From: DASRAP01 sp035277145
GTDB lineage: Bacteria; Gemmatimonadota; Gemmatimonadetes; Gemmatimonadales; Gemmatimonadaceae
DNA length: 64,000 nucleotides
Assembly (NCBI GenBank): GCA_035277145.1
Contig: DATELA010000066.1
Coordinates: 5,975-69,974, forward strand
Direction of reading: 5' to 3'
Shown: in pieces, positions 1 to 8,228 of the stretch
Position numbering within the stretch: position 1 is the stretch's first letter
Layout: each line of letters opens with the position of its first letter
The notes under the pieces: model-generated
Told to the model about the DNA's origin: nothing
Database searches by the model: none
Seen by the model: the letters and a program-made list of their open reading frames with translations, nothing else
Made by a program: the position numbers and the translations under genes

Positions 1-2664
1 GAAGACGTCGAAGATCCGTCCGTGTATGTGGCGCTGGATCTTGAGGATCAGAAGACGAGAGGACGAGACGACGAGAAGACGAGAAGACGGATTCTCGTTT
101 GGACGACGACGCCGTGGACGCTCGTGTCGAACGCAGCGTTGGCGGTGCATCCGGACCTCGTGTACGTCGAACTACAGAAGACGAGACGACGAGAAGACGA
201 GAAGACGAGGGAGTGGACCGTTCTGCTCGCGGAAGCGCGGGTTGGCGCAGTCCTCGGCGAGGGATGGGAAGAGCGGTGGACTGTCGTACGCAAGCTGACC
301 GGGCGTGAACTCGCGGGTGCGCGATACACGCGCCCACTTGATTGGGCCGAGTATCCTGCGGACGCGAAAGACGAAGTGATCGTAGCGGAAGATTTCGTGA
401 GCGCGGACGATGGCACCGGCGTGGTGCATATGTCGCCGGCGTTTGGTGCAGACGATTACGCCGCGGGAAAGCGTCATGGGCTCGCCTTTCTGCAGCCCGT
501 TGATGCACGCGGACGGTTTCCGGAAGACATGCCGGTGATCGGCGGAAAGTTCGTGAAAGACGCCGATCCGCTGATCATCAAGGAACTCGAAAAGCGCGAC
601 GTACTGTGGAAGGCGGGGACGCTGACGCACGCGTATCCGCATTGCTGGCGTTGCGGCACGCCACTGCTGTACTACGCGCGCACGTCGTGGTTCGTGCGCA
701 CAACGGCGTATCGCGATCGCATGCTTGCGCGCAACGCGCGCGTGGATTGGCATCCACCGGAAATCGGCAGCGGACGTTTCGGCGAATGGTTGGAGAACAA
801 CGTGGATTGGGCGATTTCGCGCGACCGGTACTGGGGCACACCGTTGCCGGTATGGGTGAACGACCAGGACGCCAATGAGATCGAAGTCATCGGCAGTTTT
901 GCCGAACTCGCGACAAAAGTGGGACGCGAACTCACGAAGGACTTTGATCCGCACAAGCCGCACATCGACGAATACACGTGGCCCGCGCCGTCGGGCCGTG
1001 GTACGATGCGGCGCGTCAGTGAAGTGATCGACACGTGGTTCGATTCCGGTTCGATGCCGTTTGCGCAATGGCATTATCCGTTCGACAATCGCGATGTCGT
1101 GTCACAACAGTTTCCGGGTGATTACATCGCGGAAGGCGTCGACCAAACGCGCGGATGGTTCTACTCGCTGCTCGCGATCGCATCCGGGCTTGGCGATGCG
1201 TTGCCGAACAATGGCGACGCGCAAGCGGCACCGTATCGACACGTGATTGTGAACGATTTGGTGCGCGACGCACAGGGACAGAAGATGTCGAAGAGTCGCG
1301 GCAACACGGTTGATCCGTGGGCCGTGCTCGAACGGCATGGTGCCGACGCGACGCGATTGTTCCTGGTGACCGCAAGTCAGGTGCATTTGCCGCGCAATTT
1401 CGACGAGCAGGCAATTCGTGATCAGGCCGGGCGTTTTCTGGTCACGCTGCGCAACACGTACAGCGGGATCTTCGCGCAGTACGCGAACTTTGGATGGTCG
1501 CCGAGCAGCGACGATCCCGCGGTGGAATCGCGTCCACTCATCGATCGCTGGATTCTCTCGCGGCTCGCGGATGTTGAGTTGCAAGCGGACGCGGCACTCG
1601 AAGCGTTCGATCCAACCGCGAGTGCGCGCGCGCTGATGGATTTCGTGACCAACGACGTATCCAATTGGTACGTGCGCGCGAGCCGCGGGCGCTTTTATGA
1701 CACGGCGGGTGCGGATAATCGCGCGGCGTTTGCGACACTGCACGAAGTGTTGACGGTCGTGTCGCGCTTGCTCGCGCCGTTCTGCCCGTTCATCACGGAT
1801 TACATCCATCGCGAACTCACCGGTACATCGGTACATCTCGCGCCGTACCGCCGCGCAACGTCCGGCGCGCGCGATGCCGTGCTCGAAGGTGTGATGACGG
1901 AAATCCGTGAACTCGCTCGCCTCGGTCGCGCTGCGCGTGAAGAAGCGGGGATTCGCGTTCGTCAACCGCTCGCGGAGGTCGTGTGCGTCGCCGCGCGCGG
2001 GACCGACGGCGACGGACAGGGCGCGGAGGATGCGCGCCGCGCGGTCGTGTATCGCGATGCGCTGACGTCGCTGTTATCGAGCGAACTGAACGTGAAGCGT
2101 GTCACGTTTGCCGAATCGTCGGACGCGCTTGTCACGCTCACGGCGAAGCCGAACTTCCGCGCGCTGGGCAAGAAGTTCGGTAAGCACACCAATGAGGCAG
2201 CCGCGGCGGTGCGCGCGCTGGAGAGTGCGCGCCTCCTCGCGTTCGAACGCGGCGAAGCGGTGTACGTATCGGCGGGCGGTGAGACGCAGGCGCTTTCCGC
2301 GGACGATCTCATTGTGGAACGTCATGCGTCCGGCACGTACGTGATCGCGCAGGACGGCGCGCGCTTTGCCGCGGTTGACCCACGCGTGACCGAAGAGCTG
2401 CGATTCGAAGGAGTTGCGCGTGAACTCGTGAGCCGGGTGCAAAAGCTGCGGAAAGAATCGGGATTGGCAGTATCGGACCGCATTGTGCTGACGATTGGGG
2501 GCGATCCGTCGGTCGTTGCGGCGGCCCGCGCGCATCAGGATTGGATCGCGGGAGAAGTGCTGGCGACTGGCATCCGATTTGGCGACAAGTCGCTAGCTTC
2601 CGGCGCGGTCGAAGTGGACCTGGATGGACTCGCAGCGTGGATCACCATCACGAGGACCGGCTGA
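1..2664 (+). CDS. ileS: Isoleucyl-tRNA synthetase, C-terminal part (5' end outside window)
   Basis: Charges tRNA-Ile with isoleucine in the cytoplasm. The reading frame is open from base 1, so the N-terminus with the HIGH motif lies upstream. Visible are the start of the CP1 editing domain (TTPWTL near 110-130), the editing-site segment VHMSPAFGADDY (about 420-460), the second half of the catalytic core (SRDRYWGTPLPVW) and the KMSKS loop (GQKMSKSRGN, about 1275-1305). The anticodon-binding region and a C-terminal extension follow. The GTPLPVW form and the absence of a C-terminal Cys4 zinc finger resemble the eukaryotic-type (IleS2) clade, which is inference. Two arginine/glutamate/lysine-rich in-frame repeat insertions lie at 45-89 and 175-214. 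It heads a tightly spaced gene run, with the next gene 3 bases downstream. Confidence 0.96.
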   Translation, partial: EDVEDPSVYVALDLEDQKTRGRDDEKTRRRILVWTTTPWTLVSNAALAVHPDLVYVELQKTRRREDEKTREWTVLLAEARVGAVLGEGWEERWTVVRKLTGRELAGARYTRPLDWAEYPADAKDEVIVAEDFVSADDGTGVVHMSPAFGADDYAAGKRHGLAFLQPVDARGRFPEDMPVIGGKFVKDADPLIIKELEKRDVLWKAGTLTHAYPHCWRCGTPLLYYARTSWFVRTTAYRDRMLARNARVDWHPPEIGSGRFGEWLENNVDWAISRDRYWGTPLPVWVNDQDANEIEVIGSFAELATKVGRELTKDFDPHKPHIDEYTWPAPSGRGTMRRVSEVIDTWFDSGSMPFAQWHYPFDNRDVVSQQFPGDYIAEGVDQTRGWFYSLLAIASGLGDALPNNGDAQAAPYRHVIVNDLVRDAQGQKMSKSRGNTVDPWAVLERHGADATRLFLVTASQVHLPRNFDEQAIRDQAGRFLVTLRNTYSGIFAQYANFGWSPSSDDPAVESRPLIDRWILSRLADVELQADAALEAFDPTASARALMDFVTNDVSNWYVRASRGRFYDTAGADNRAAFATLHEVLTVVSRLLAPFCPFITDYIHRELTGTSVHLAPYRRATSGARDAVLEGVMTEIRELARLGRAAREEAGIRVRQPLAEVVCVAARGTDGDGQGAEDARRAVVYRDALTSLLSSELNVKRVTFAESSDALVTLTAKPNFRALGKKFGKHTNEAAAAVRALESARLLAFERGEAVYVSAGGETQALSADDLIVERHASGTYVIAQDGARFAAVDPRVTEELRFEGVARELVSRVQKLRKESGLAVSDRIVLTIGGDPSVVAAARAHQDWIAGEVLATGIRFGDKSLASGAVEVDLDGLAAWITITRTG
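45..89 (+). repeat. In-frame GAAGACGA-type repeat insertion 1 in ileS
   Basis: Degenerate iterations of GAAGACGAGA and GACGACGA encode a run of Glu, Asp, Lys, Thr and Arg between the VYVALDL and ILVWTTTPWTL segments of the editing domain. The frame is kept. The position matches a loop of variable length in IleRS proteins. It shares its word with the copy at 175-214. Confidence 0.8.
175..214 (+). repeat. In-frame GAAGACGA-type repeat insertion 2 in ileS
   Basis: A second stretch of AGAAGACGAGACGACGAGA-like sequence encodes QKTRRREDEKTR between VYVEL and EWTVLLAEA. It falls where other IleRS proteins have a short beta-hairpin turn. The 5' part is nearly the same as the first insertion, so the two probably have a common origin. 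Confidence 0.8.
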
Positions 2665-2667
2665 GCA

Positions 2668-3324
2668 ATGGCTTCACCAAAGAAAAAGAGCGCGACGAGC
2701 ACTCGATCGAAAAAAGCGGCACCTGTGAAGAAGGCCGCTGTTGCGCCGAAGCCAGCGGCAAAGCCGGTCGCTAAACCGGTTGCCAAGCAAATCGCGAAAC
2801 CGGTCGCAAAGCCGATTGCAAAACCGGCGGTGAAACCCGCCGTCGCGGTCGTGACGCAGGTCGCGAAAGACGGCCCGGCGAAACCGCAGCACCGCGGTCC
2901 CGTGACAGCGAAAGGCGTTCCCGTCAAAGACAAACCGTGGGGCAAGAAAGAACTCGCGCACTTCGAGCAGCGTTTGATGGAAGAACGAAAGCGCGTGCTG
3001 CGTCAGCTCGCGCAGTGGGACGAGAGCATGCGCTCCACCATTCAGAACGCGGACGGCGATCTGAGCGCGTATTCGTTCCACATGGCGGACCAGGGCACGG
3101 ACGCAATGGAGCGCGAGAAAGCGTTTTTGTTTGCGAGCAAAGAAGGGCGCTACCTGTGGCACATCGACGAAGCGCTTCGTCGCATGTACAAGTCGCCCGG
3201 CCTGTTCGGGATTTGCGAAGTGACCGGCGAGCGCATCGAGTACGATCGCTTGGACGCGCTGCCGCACGCGCGGCTGTCATACAAGGCGAAGCGCGAAGAA
3301 GAAGGGAATGCCGACATTGAGTGA
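2668..3324 (+). CDS. TraR/DksA-family protein with a cysteine-poor, probably zinc-less finger
   Basis: DksA/TraR proteins bind the RNA polymerase secondary channel and modulate transcription. This 218-aa protein has an N-terminal tail of about 75 residues rich in Lys, Ala, Pro and Val, with repeated KPVAKP-like units. Next come a helical region with the family motif HMADQGTDAMEREK and a C-terminal finger region GICEVTGERIEYDRL. The usual C-x2-C-x17-C-x2-C zinc site has its exact spacing, but only the first Cys (C183) remains. The other three positions are T186, S204 and A207. The fold may therefore stand without zinc, as in cysteine-poor DksA paralogues. It starts 3 bases after ileS and overlaps lspA by 17 bases. 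Family assignment is firm; its effect on transcription is unknown. Confidence 0.85.
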   Translation: MASPKKKSATSTRSKKAAPVKKAAVAPKPAAKPVAKPVAKQIAKPVAKPIAKPAVKPAVAVVTQVAKDGPAKPQHRGPVTAKGVPVKDKPWGKKELAHFEQRLMEERKRVLRQLAQWDESMRSTIQNADGDLSAYSFHMADQGTDAMEREKAFLFASKEGRYLWHIDEALRRMYKSPGLFGICEVTGERIEYDRLDALPHARLSYKAKREEEGNADIE

Positions 3325-3880
3325 AGCACGCGGCAAGCAGCGAATGTTCTGGGCGATCGTCGTAGCGTGGGTTGCGACCGACGTCATCACGAAATGGTGG
3401 GCCCTGCAGCAGCTTCGCCCGCGGGTGTCGTACGAAGTCCTGGGCGAGTTTTTGCGATTCACACTCGTGTTCAACCAGGGTGCTGCGTTCGGCATGCACA
3501 TCGGTGAGTGGTCGCGCTGGGTATTCACCGCACTCACGATTGGCGCACTGCTCATGCTCGCGCATTTGTTTCGCGAAACGCGCGCCGACGATCGCGTACG
3601 CACGCTCGCACTCGCGCTGGTCACGGCAGGCGCACTCGGCAATCTCATCGACCGGCTTCGCTGGACGCGCGGTGTGGTCGATTTCGTCGACGTGGGTTAC
3701 CGCGACGTGTGGCGCTTCTGGACGTTCAACGTTGCGGACATTGGAGTGAGTTGCGGCGCGGTGTTGCTCGCAGTGGTGTTGTGGCAGGAAGAGCGACGCC
3801 GCCGTGACGAACCCAGTGCCGTTGTCGCGACGCCGCTCACCGTTTCTCCATCGGACGGAGAGCGCACCGAAGCGCGATGA
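3308..3880 (+). CDS. lspA: Lipoprotein signal peptidase (signal peptidase II)
   Basis: Inner-membrane aspartyl protease that removes signal peptides from diacylglyceryl-prolipoproteins. At 190 aa it has family size plus a short polar tail. Four hydrophobic segments are visible (about 13-30, 70-88, 97-115 and 141-160). Both catalytic aspartates are present: D115 in GNLIDR and D144 in FNVADI. The FNQGAAFGM motif is also there. The gene overlaps the DksA-like gene by 17 bases and the next gene by 4 (ATGA). Its substrates in this window probably include the two lipobox-bearing Ig-repeat proteins at 54461 and 60198. Confidence 0.96.
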   Translation: MPTLSEARGKQRMFWAIVVAWVATDVITKWWALQQLRPRVSYEVLGEFLRFTLVFNQGAAFGMHIGEWSRWVFTALTIGALLMLAHLFRETRADDRVRTLALALVTAGALGNLIDRLRWTRGVVDFVDVGYRDVWRFWTFNVADIGVSCGAVLLAVVLWQEERRRRDEPSAVVATPLTVSPSDGERTEAR

Positions 3881-4878
3881 ACGACGCGCCCCCGGCCGCG
3901 GGGCGGCTTCGCGTCACGATCGACGATTCATCGGGTGAGCGCCTCGACCTTCGTGTTGCGAAGGCGCTCGATACGTCGCGCACGCGCGCGGCAACGCTCA
4001 TCGCCAACGGATGCGTGACAGTGGACGGCGCGCGCGAGAAAGCGAGCTTTCGCGCGGAACCGGGATCGACCATCGAGATCGAGGTTCCGGCGGCGCCCGA
4101 GCGCCGTGAACTGGTTGGCGAGCAGATTCCAGTCGTCGTTGCGTACGAAGACGAGCATCTCGTCGTGATCGACAAAGCCGCCGGCATGGTCGTGCATCCC
4201 GCGCCTGGTCATTGGTCGGGCACACTCGTGAATGCGCTGCTCGGTCGCGGCGAGCAGCTCGCACAGGGCGGAGATGCATCGCGTGCCGGCCTCGTGCATC
4301 GACTGGATAAGGAAACATCGGGTCTCATTGTCGTCGCTAAAACGGAACGCGCTCATCAGCGGTTGAGCGCCGATCTCGCCGCACGCCGCATTGCACGCCG
4401 CTACGCTGCGCTATCCCGCGGTCACATTGCGCGCGACCAGATTCGCGTCGACGCAAACGTCGGACGCGACACGCGCGACCGTCGTCGAATGGCAATCGTC
4501 AAAACGGGCCGCACAGCCGTCACGGATTTCGTGCGCATCGCGCGGTTTGCGCACGCCGATTTGCTCCGCGCGCAGTTGCACACGGGCCGCACGCACCAGA
4601 TTCGCGTACACCTCGCGAGTGTCGGACATTCCGTGGTCGGCGATGACACGTACGGTGGTGGTGCGGCGCGCAAAGTGGTCGAAATGCCCGCAGGGCGGCA
4701 TTTTCTCCACGCGGCGTGGTTGCGATTTCGTCATCCCGTCACCGACGCCGTGTGTGACGTGCGTAGCGAGTTGCCCGCGGACCTTCGGCGGGCACTCGCG
4801 AGCGCGGCGGGCGACGCGACATTCATTGAACACCCCAAACCGCTGGACTATCTTGGGTTCTTCAGTAGCGATGGCTGA
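3877..4878 (+). CDS. rluD: RluA/RluD-family 23S rRNA pseudouridine synthase
   Basis: Isomerises uridine to pseudouridine in RNA, probably 23S rRNA. The 333-aa protein has an N-terminal S4 RNA-binding domain (about 20-75) and the RluA catalytic domain (about 85-310). The signature HRLDKETSGL carries the catalytic Asp144, and the later GRTHQIRVHLAS motif is present. The ATG overlaps the lspA stop (ATGA). A RluA-family gene next to lspA is a common arrangement in bacteria. The exact target uridines cannot be read from sequence, so the symbol rluD is by similarity of architecture only. Confidence 0.9.
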   Translation: MNDAPPAAGRLRVTIDDSSGERLDLRVAKALDTSRTRAATLIANGCVTVDGAREKASFRAEPGSTIEIEVPAAPERRELVGEQIPVVVAYEDEHLVVIDKAAGMVVHPAPGHWSGTLVNALLGRGEQLAQGGDASRAGLVHRLDKETSGLIVVAKTERAHQRLSADLAARRIARRYAALSRGHIARDQIRVDANVGRDTRDRRRMAIVKTGRTAVTDFVRIARFAHADLLRAQLHTGRTHQIRVHLASVGHSVVGDDTYGGGAARKVVEMPAGRHFLHAAWLRFRHPVTDAVCDVRSELPADLRRALASAAGDATFIEHPKPLDYLGFFSSDG

Positions 4879-5311
4879 ACCGGACATCACGAAAGTCCTG
4901 GTGTTTGTGGCGGACGATCGCCGCTACGGCTGTCCGCTCGACGCGGTTCGCGAGATCGTGCCGCTGCGGGCAGCAACGCGATTGGCGGGCGCGCCGGCGT
5001 ACGTAGTCGGACTGATCAATCTTCGGGGTCGGTTGGTGACGGTGGTGGACCTGGCGGCGCAGCTGGGGACTCGCGCCACCGGTGCGGCGCAATCTGCGGG
5101 CGGTTCGATCGTCCTTATGGAGTGCGCGTCGCGCATGATAGGCGTGCTGGTCGACGAAGTGCGCGACGTGCGTTCGGTCGGTGCCGACGCGGTCGAGCCA
5201 ATCCAGCGCGACGATGGTGCTTCGGGAGTGCTGCGTGCGCTCGCCCGCTTGGATGACGGCGTCGCCGTGGTGATCGATCCAGACGCGCTCGTCGCGCACG
5301 TACTGCTCTGA
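4871..5311 (+). CDS. cheW: CheW chemotaxis coupling protein (copy 1)
   Basis: CheW links the kinase CheA to chemoreceptors in the cytoplasmic array. The 146-aa product is a single CheW beta-barrel domain with the conserved core VVGLINLRGRLVTVVDL (about 44-60) and the C-terminal VLVDEVRDV segment. The ATG at 4871 gives MAEPDITKVLVFV and overlaps the rluD-like gene by 8 bases. The frame is open upstream, but that extension only shadows the previous gene. It opens the chemosensory block, one of three CheW proteins encoded in it. Confidence 0.92.
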   Translation: MAEPDITKVLVFVADDRRYGCPLDAVREIVPLRAATRLAGAPAYVVGLINLRGRLVTVVDLAAQLGTRATGAAQSAGGSIVLMECASRMIGVLVDEVRDVRSVGADAVEPIQRDDGASGVLRALARLDDGVAVVIDPDALVAHVLL

Positions 5312-5327
5312 TTCGCGGGGACACTCA

Positions 5328-5690
5328 GTGAGCCACTCGGTGCTGATCTGTGACGATGCCATCTTCATGCGAACGATGGTGGCCGACATTCTCTCGCAGG
5401 CCGGCTTTGATGTCGTCGGCGAAGCAGAGACCGGCATGCAAGCCGTCGAGAAATACAAACAACTCCGTCCCGACCTTGTGACGATGGACATCGTCATGCC
5501 GGATATGGGCGGCATCGACGCGGTTCGCGAAATCACCAAGTTCGATCCCGACGCGAAAATCCTCATGTGCTCCGCGATGGGGCAGCAAGCGCTCGTGGTC
5601 GAAGCGATTCAGGCTGGGGCGAAGGACTTTGTCGTCAAGCCGTTTCAGCCGAGTCGGGTTTTGGAGGCGGTGCAACGCGTCCTGGGTTGA
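5328..5690 (+). CDS. cheY: CheY-like single-domain response regulator
   Basis: A 120-aa stand-alone receiver that should be phosphorylated by the adjacent CheA. It has the acidic pair D9-D10, the phospho-acceptor D54 in VTMDIVMP, a Ser in MCSAMGQ and the Lys in FVVKPF, so the active site is complete. GTG start, 16 bases after cheW. There is no output domain, so signalling must be by protein binding. The flagellar switch is one known target in other bacteria, but no flagellar genes are seen here and the partner may instead belong to the MglA/roadblock machinery. Confidence 0.93.
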   Translation: MSHSVLICDDAIFMRTMVADILSQAGFDVVGEAETGMQAVEKYKQLRPDLVTMDIVMPDMGGIDAVREITKFDPDAKILMCSAMGQQALVVEAIQAGAKDFVVKPFQPSRVLEAVQRVLG

Positions 5691-5711
5691 CGGGCGAGTC
5701 GGAGATTCGCC

Positions 5712-7586
5712 GTGGATGTCACCAAGTACGCCGAGCTCTTCCTCACTGAGAGCCGCGAACATTTATCCGCAATCAACGACGCGCTGCTGACGCTCGAGCG
5801 CGCCGACGATCCCGGTGACGCGGTCAGCGCGTTGTTTCGCGCGGTACACACACTGAAAGGCATGAGCGCGACGCTGGGATACACGGCGGTCGCGTCGCTC
5901 GCGCACGAAATGGAATCGCTGCTCGACCGTGTGCGCCGCGGTGAGCATTCGGTGACGCCGGAAACAGTCGACGTTTTGCTCGCGGGCGCGGACGCACTCG
6001 AATCGTCGGTGGAACGTGCCGTCGCGGGTGAATCGTCGGAGACCGATGTCGCACCGGTCATCGAGCGTCTGCGCGCTGTCGCCGGACCGGCTGCTGCGCC
6101 GGCGCCCGTCGCTCCTGCGGCAAAACGTTTTCCGATCCCAGCTGGTCCCGGCATTCTCGTTCGCGTGCGTCAGGCACCCGAAACCGACATGCCTGGCGTG
6201 CGCGCATTCTTGTTACTGCAACACGCGAAAGGCGTGGGCACGGTGCTCGCGGTGTCGCCGTCCGTCGAAACGCTGCAGGCCGCGACCGCGCCGCAGGAAT
6301 TCGCATTTCGCATCAAGACCGATGCGACGCCTGATGCGGTTGCCGCGCACATGCGTCGCGCCGCCGACGTCGCGGCCGTTGCCGTCGGTGACGAACAAAT
6401 CGCGCCGGCAAAACCCGTCGTCGACGAAAAGCCGGGCGCACCTGCGAAAGCATCGCGATCGGTTCGCGTCGACGTCACGCGACTCGATGGACTGATGAAC
6501 CTCGTCGGCGAACTCGTGATTGCGCGCGGCCGTCTCGCGCAACTCGCCGGCCGCGCGGAACTCGCGGCGCTCGATGAAGCTGTTGGTCAGACCGGCCGCC
6601 TCATCGGTGATCTGCAAAACGAAATCGTCGCCGCGCGACTCGTTCCTGTATCGCAGGTCTTCGACCGATTCCCGCGATTGGTGCGCGACGCCTCGCGCGC
6701 GATCGGTAAGGACGTCGACTTCCGCATCGAAGGCAAGGACATTGAACTCGATCGCTCGTTGCTCGAAGAATTGGGCGATCCACTGGTGCACCTGCTGAGG
6801 AACGCCATCGATCACGGCATCGAAGCGCCTGACGGTCGTGCCGCTGCGGGAAAGCCCGCGCGCGGGCGACTCACGCTGAGTGCGACGCGCGATCGGAGCG
6901 CCGTGCTCGTGCGCGTCGAGGACGATGGCCGTGGCGTTGACCGCGAGCGCGTGCGCGTGCAAGCCGTGGCGCAGGGAATCGTGGACGCGTCGAAGCCGGA
7001 GCTTTCTGACGAAGAATTACTGCGCGTGATTGCGCGGCCGGGATTCTCCACCGCTGACCGCGTGACGGATCTGTCCGGCCGCGGCGTCGGCATCGACGCC
7101 GTCACAACGCGCGTCCGACAACTCGGCGGCACCGTCCAGCTGACGACGGCGCCCGGAGAAGGGACCACGTGGACGCTGCGGTTGCCGCTCACGCTCGCCA
7201 TCGTGCGTGCGCTGCTCGCGAAAGTGGCGCACGAGACCTACGCGCTGCCGTTGACCCACGTGATCGAGACGCTGGACCTCACGCCGGGCGCACGGCAGAC
7301 CATCCGGGGACAAGAGGTGATCGTCCTGCGGGGTGACGTGCTGCCGCTACTCCGGCTCCGTGCGTTGGTCGACCTTCCGCACGAGGAGGTTCCGCTCCCT
7401 CAGGTGGCGATTATCGCGCGCGGTGACCGCCGTGCGGGCGTGATGGTCGATGAGTTGATCGGACAGCAGGAAATCGTCGTAAAACAGTTCGAGCCGGTAC
7501 GTGACGCCCTTCCGCTGTTCAGCGGCGCCACCATCTTGGCGGATGGTGCGCCCGCCCTCATCGTGGACGTGGGGAGCCTTCTGTGA
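5712..7586 (+). CDS. cheA: CheA chemotaxis histidine kinase
   Basis: Autophosphorylates and passes phosphate to CheY and CheB. The 624-aa protein has an HPt domain with phospho-accepting His46 in FRAVHTLKGMSATLG. A middle segment (about 130-250) holds a possible P2 docking domain and linker. The P3 dimerisation helices start at VTRLDGLMNLVGELVIARG. The HATPase domain shows an N-box (HLLRNAIDHG), G1 (EDDGRGVD) and G2 (SGRGVGID). A C-terminal CheW-like P5 domain ends the protein. GTG start, 21 bases after cheY, the largest gap in the gene run from ileS to the metallopeptidase gene. The stop overlaps cheC. All kinase motifs look functional. Confidence 0.96.
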   Translation: MDVTKYAELFLTESREHLSAINDALLTLERADDPGDAVSALFRAVHTLKGMSATLGYTAVASLAHEMESLLDRVRRGEHSVTPETVDVLLAGADALESSVERAVAGESSETDVAPVIERLRAVAGPAAAPAPVAPAAKRFPIPAGPGILVRVRQAPETDMPGVRAFLLLQHAKGVGTVLAVSPSVETLQAATAPQEFAFRIKTDATPDAVAAHMRRAADVAAVAVGDEQIAPAKPVVDEKPGAPAKASRSVRVDVTRLDGLMNLVGELVIARGRLAQLAGRAELAALDEAVGQTGRLIGDLQNEIVAARLVPVSQVFDRFPRLVRDASRAIGKDVDFRIEGKDIELDRSLLEELGDPLVHLLRNAIDHGIEAPDGRAAAGKPARGRLTLSATRDRSAVLVRVEDDGRGVDRERVRVQAVAQGIVDASKPELSDEELLRVIARPGFSTADRVTDLSGRGVGIDAVTTRVRQLGGTVQLTTAPGEGTTWTLRLPLTLAIVRALLAKVAHETYALPLTHVIETLDLTPGARQTIRGQEVIVLRGDVLPLLRLRALVDLPHEEVPLPQVAIIARGDRRAGVMVDELIGQQEIVVKQFEPVRDALPLFSGATILADGAPALIVDVGSLL

Positions 7587-8218
7587 CCGAAGTCCCAATC
7601 GACGACATCCGTAACCTGAACCCGAGCCAGCTCGACGCCCTGCGCGAGGTGGCGAATATCGGTGCCGGCCATGCCGCGACTGCACTGTCGCAAATGACCG
7701 GCAGCACGATCCTCATTGCCGTTCCGCGTCTGAAGGTCGTGCCGCTCGAGGAACTGAGCCTCGAAATCGGGCCGCCCGAGGAACCCGTTGCCGCCGTGCT
7801 GATGGCCATGCTTGGCGACATCACCGGACGGACGCTTTTGGTGTTTCCGCGTGCGGTAGCGCTGCGTCTTGCCAGTATCCTCACGCGCCGGAATTTCGAC
7901 CTCAACACGGGGTTAGGTGCGCTGGGGGAAAGCGCACTGAAGGAAGCGGGCAACATTCTGAGCGGTGCGTACCTGAATGCCCTGAGCGAGTTCATGGGCA
8001 TGATGTTGCTCAATTCACCCCCCGATCTCGCGATAGACATGTCGGCGGCGGTACTCACGTCGGAGGAGTTGGAGTTCGGGATGGGCGGCGACTACGTGTT
8101 TTGCGTCGAAAGCGAATTCGTCATTCAAGGAAGCTCGGAGCGGCTGCGGGGATTCTTCCTGCTGCTGCCGGATCCGCCGTCGCTGCGCGTGATCCTGAAG
8201 GCGGTGCGGTTGGCCTGA
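7583..8218 (+). CDS. cheC: CheC-family CheY-P phosphatase
   Basis: CheC removes phosphate from CheY and partners with CheD in bacteria lacking CheZ. The 211-aa protein carries two copies of the family active-site pattern [DS]-x3-E-x2-N-x22-P. The first is D18, E22, N25, P48. The second is in the SALKEAGN segment, again with Pro after exactly 22 residues. Both sites are intact, which suggests a full phosphatase rather than the one-sited form. GTG start overlaps the cheA stop (GTGA). The presence of cheD downstream supports the CheC/CheD feedback pair. Confidence 0.92.
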   Translation: MTEVPIDDIRNLNPSQLDALREVANIGAGHAATALSQMTGSTILIAVPRLKVVPLEELSLEIGPPEEPVAAVLMAMLGDITGRTLLVFPRAVALRLASILTRRNFDLNTGLGALGESALKEAGNILSGAYLNALSEFMGMMLLNSPPDLAIDMSAAVLTSEELEFGMGGDYVFCVESEFVIQGSSERLRGFFLLLPDPPSLRVILKAVRLA

Positions 8219-8228
8219 CGGCCGCGCC

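Noticed and set aside
172..1074. Long minus-strand open frame opposite ileS, and many like it opposite other genes
   Set aside because: These are mirror frames of GC-rich coding DNA: Arg/His/Ala-rich, no motifs, and they lie fully over well-recognised genes.
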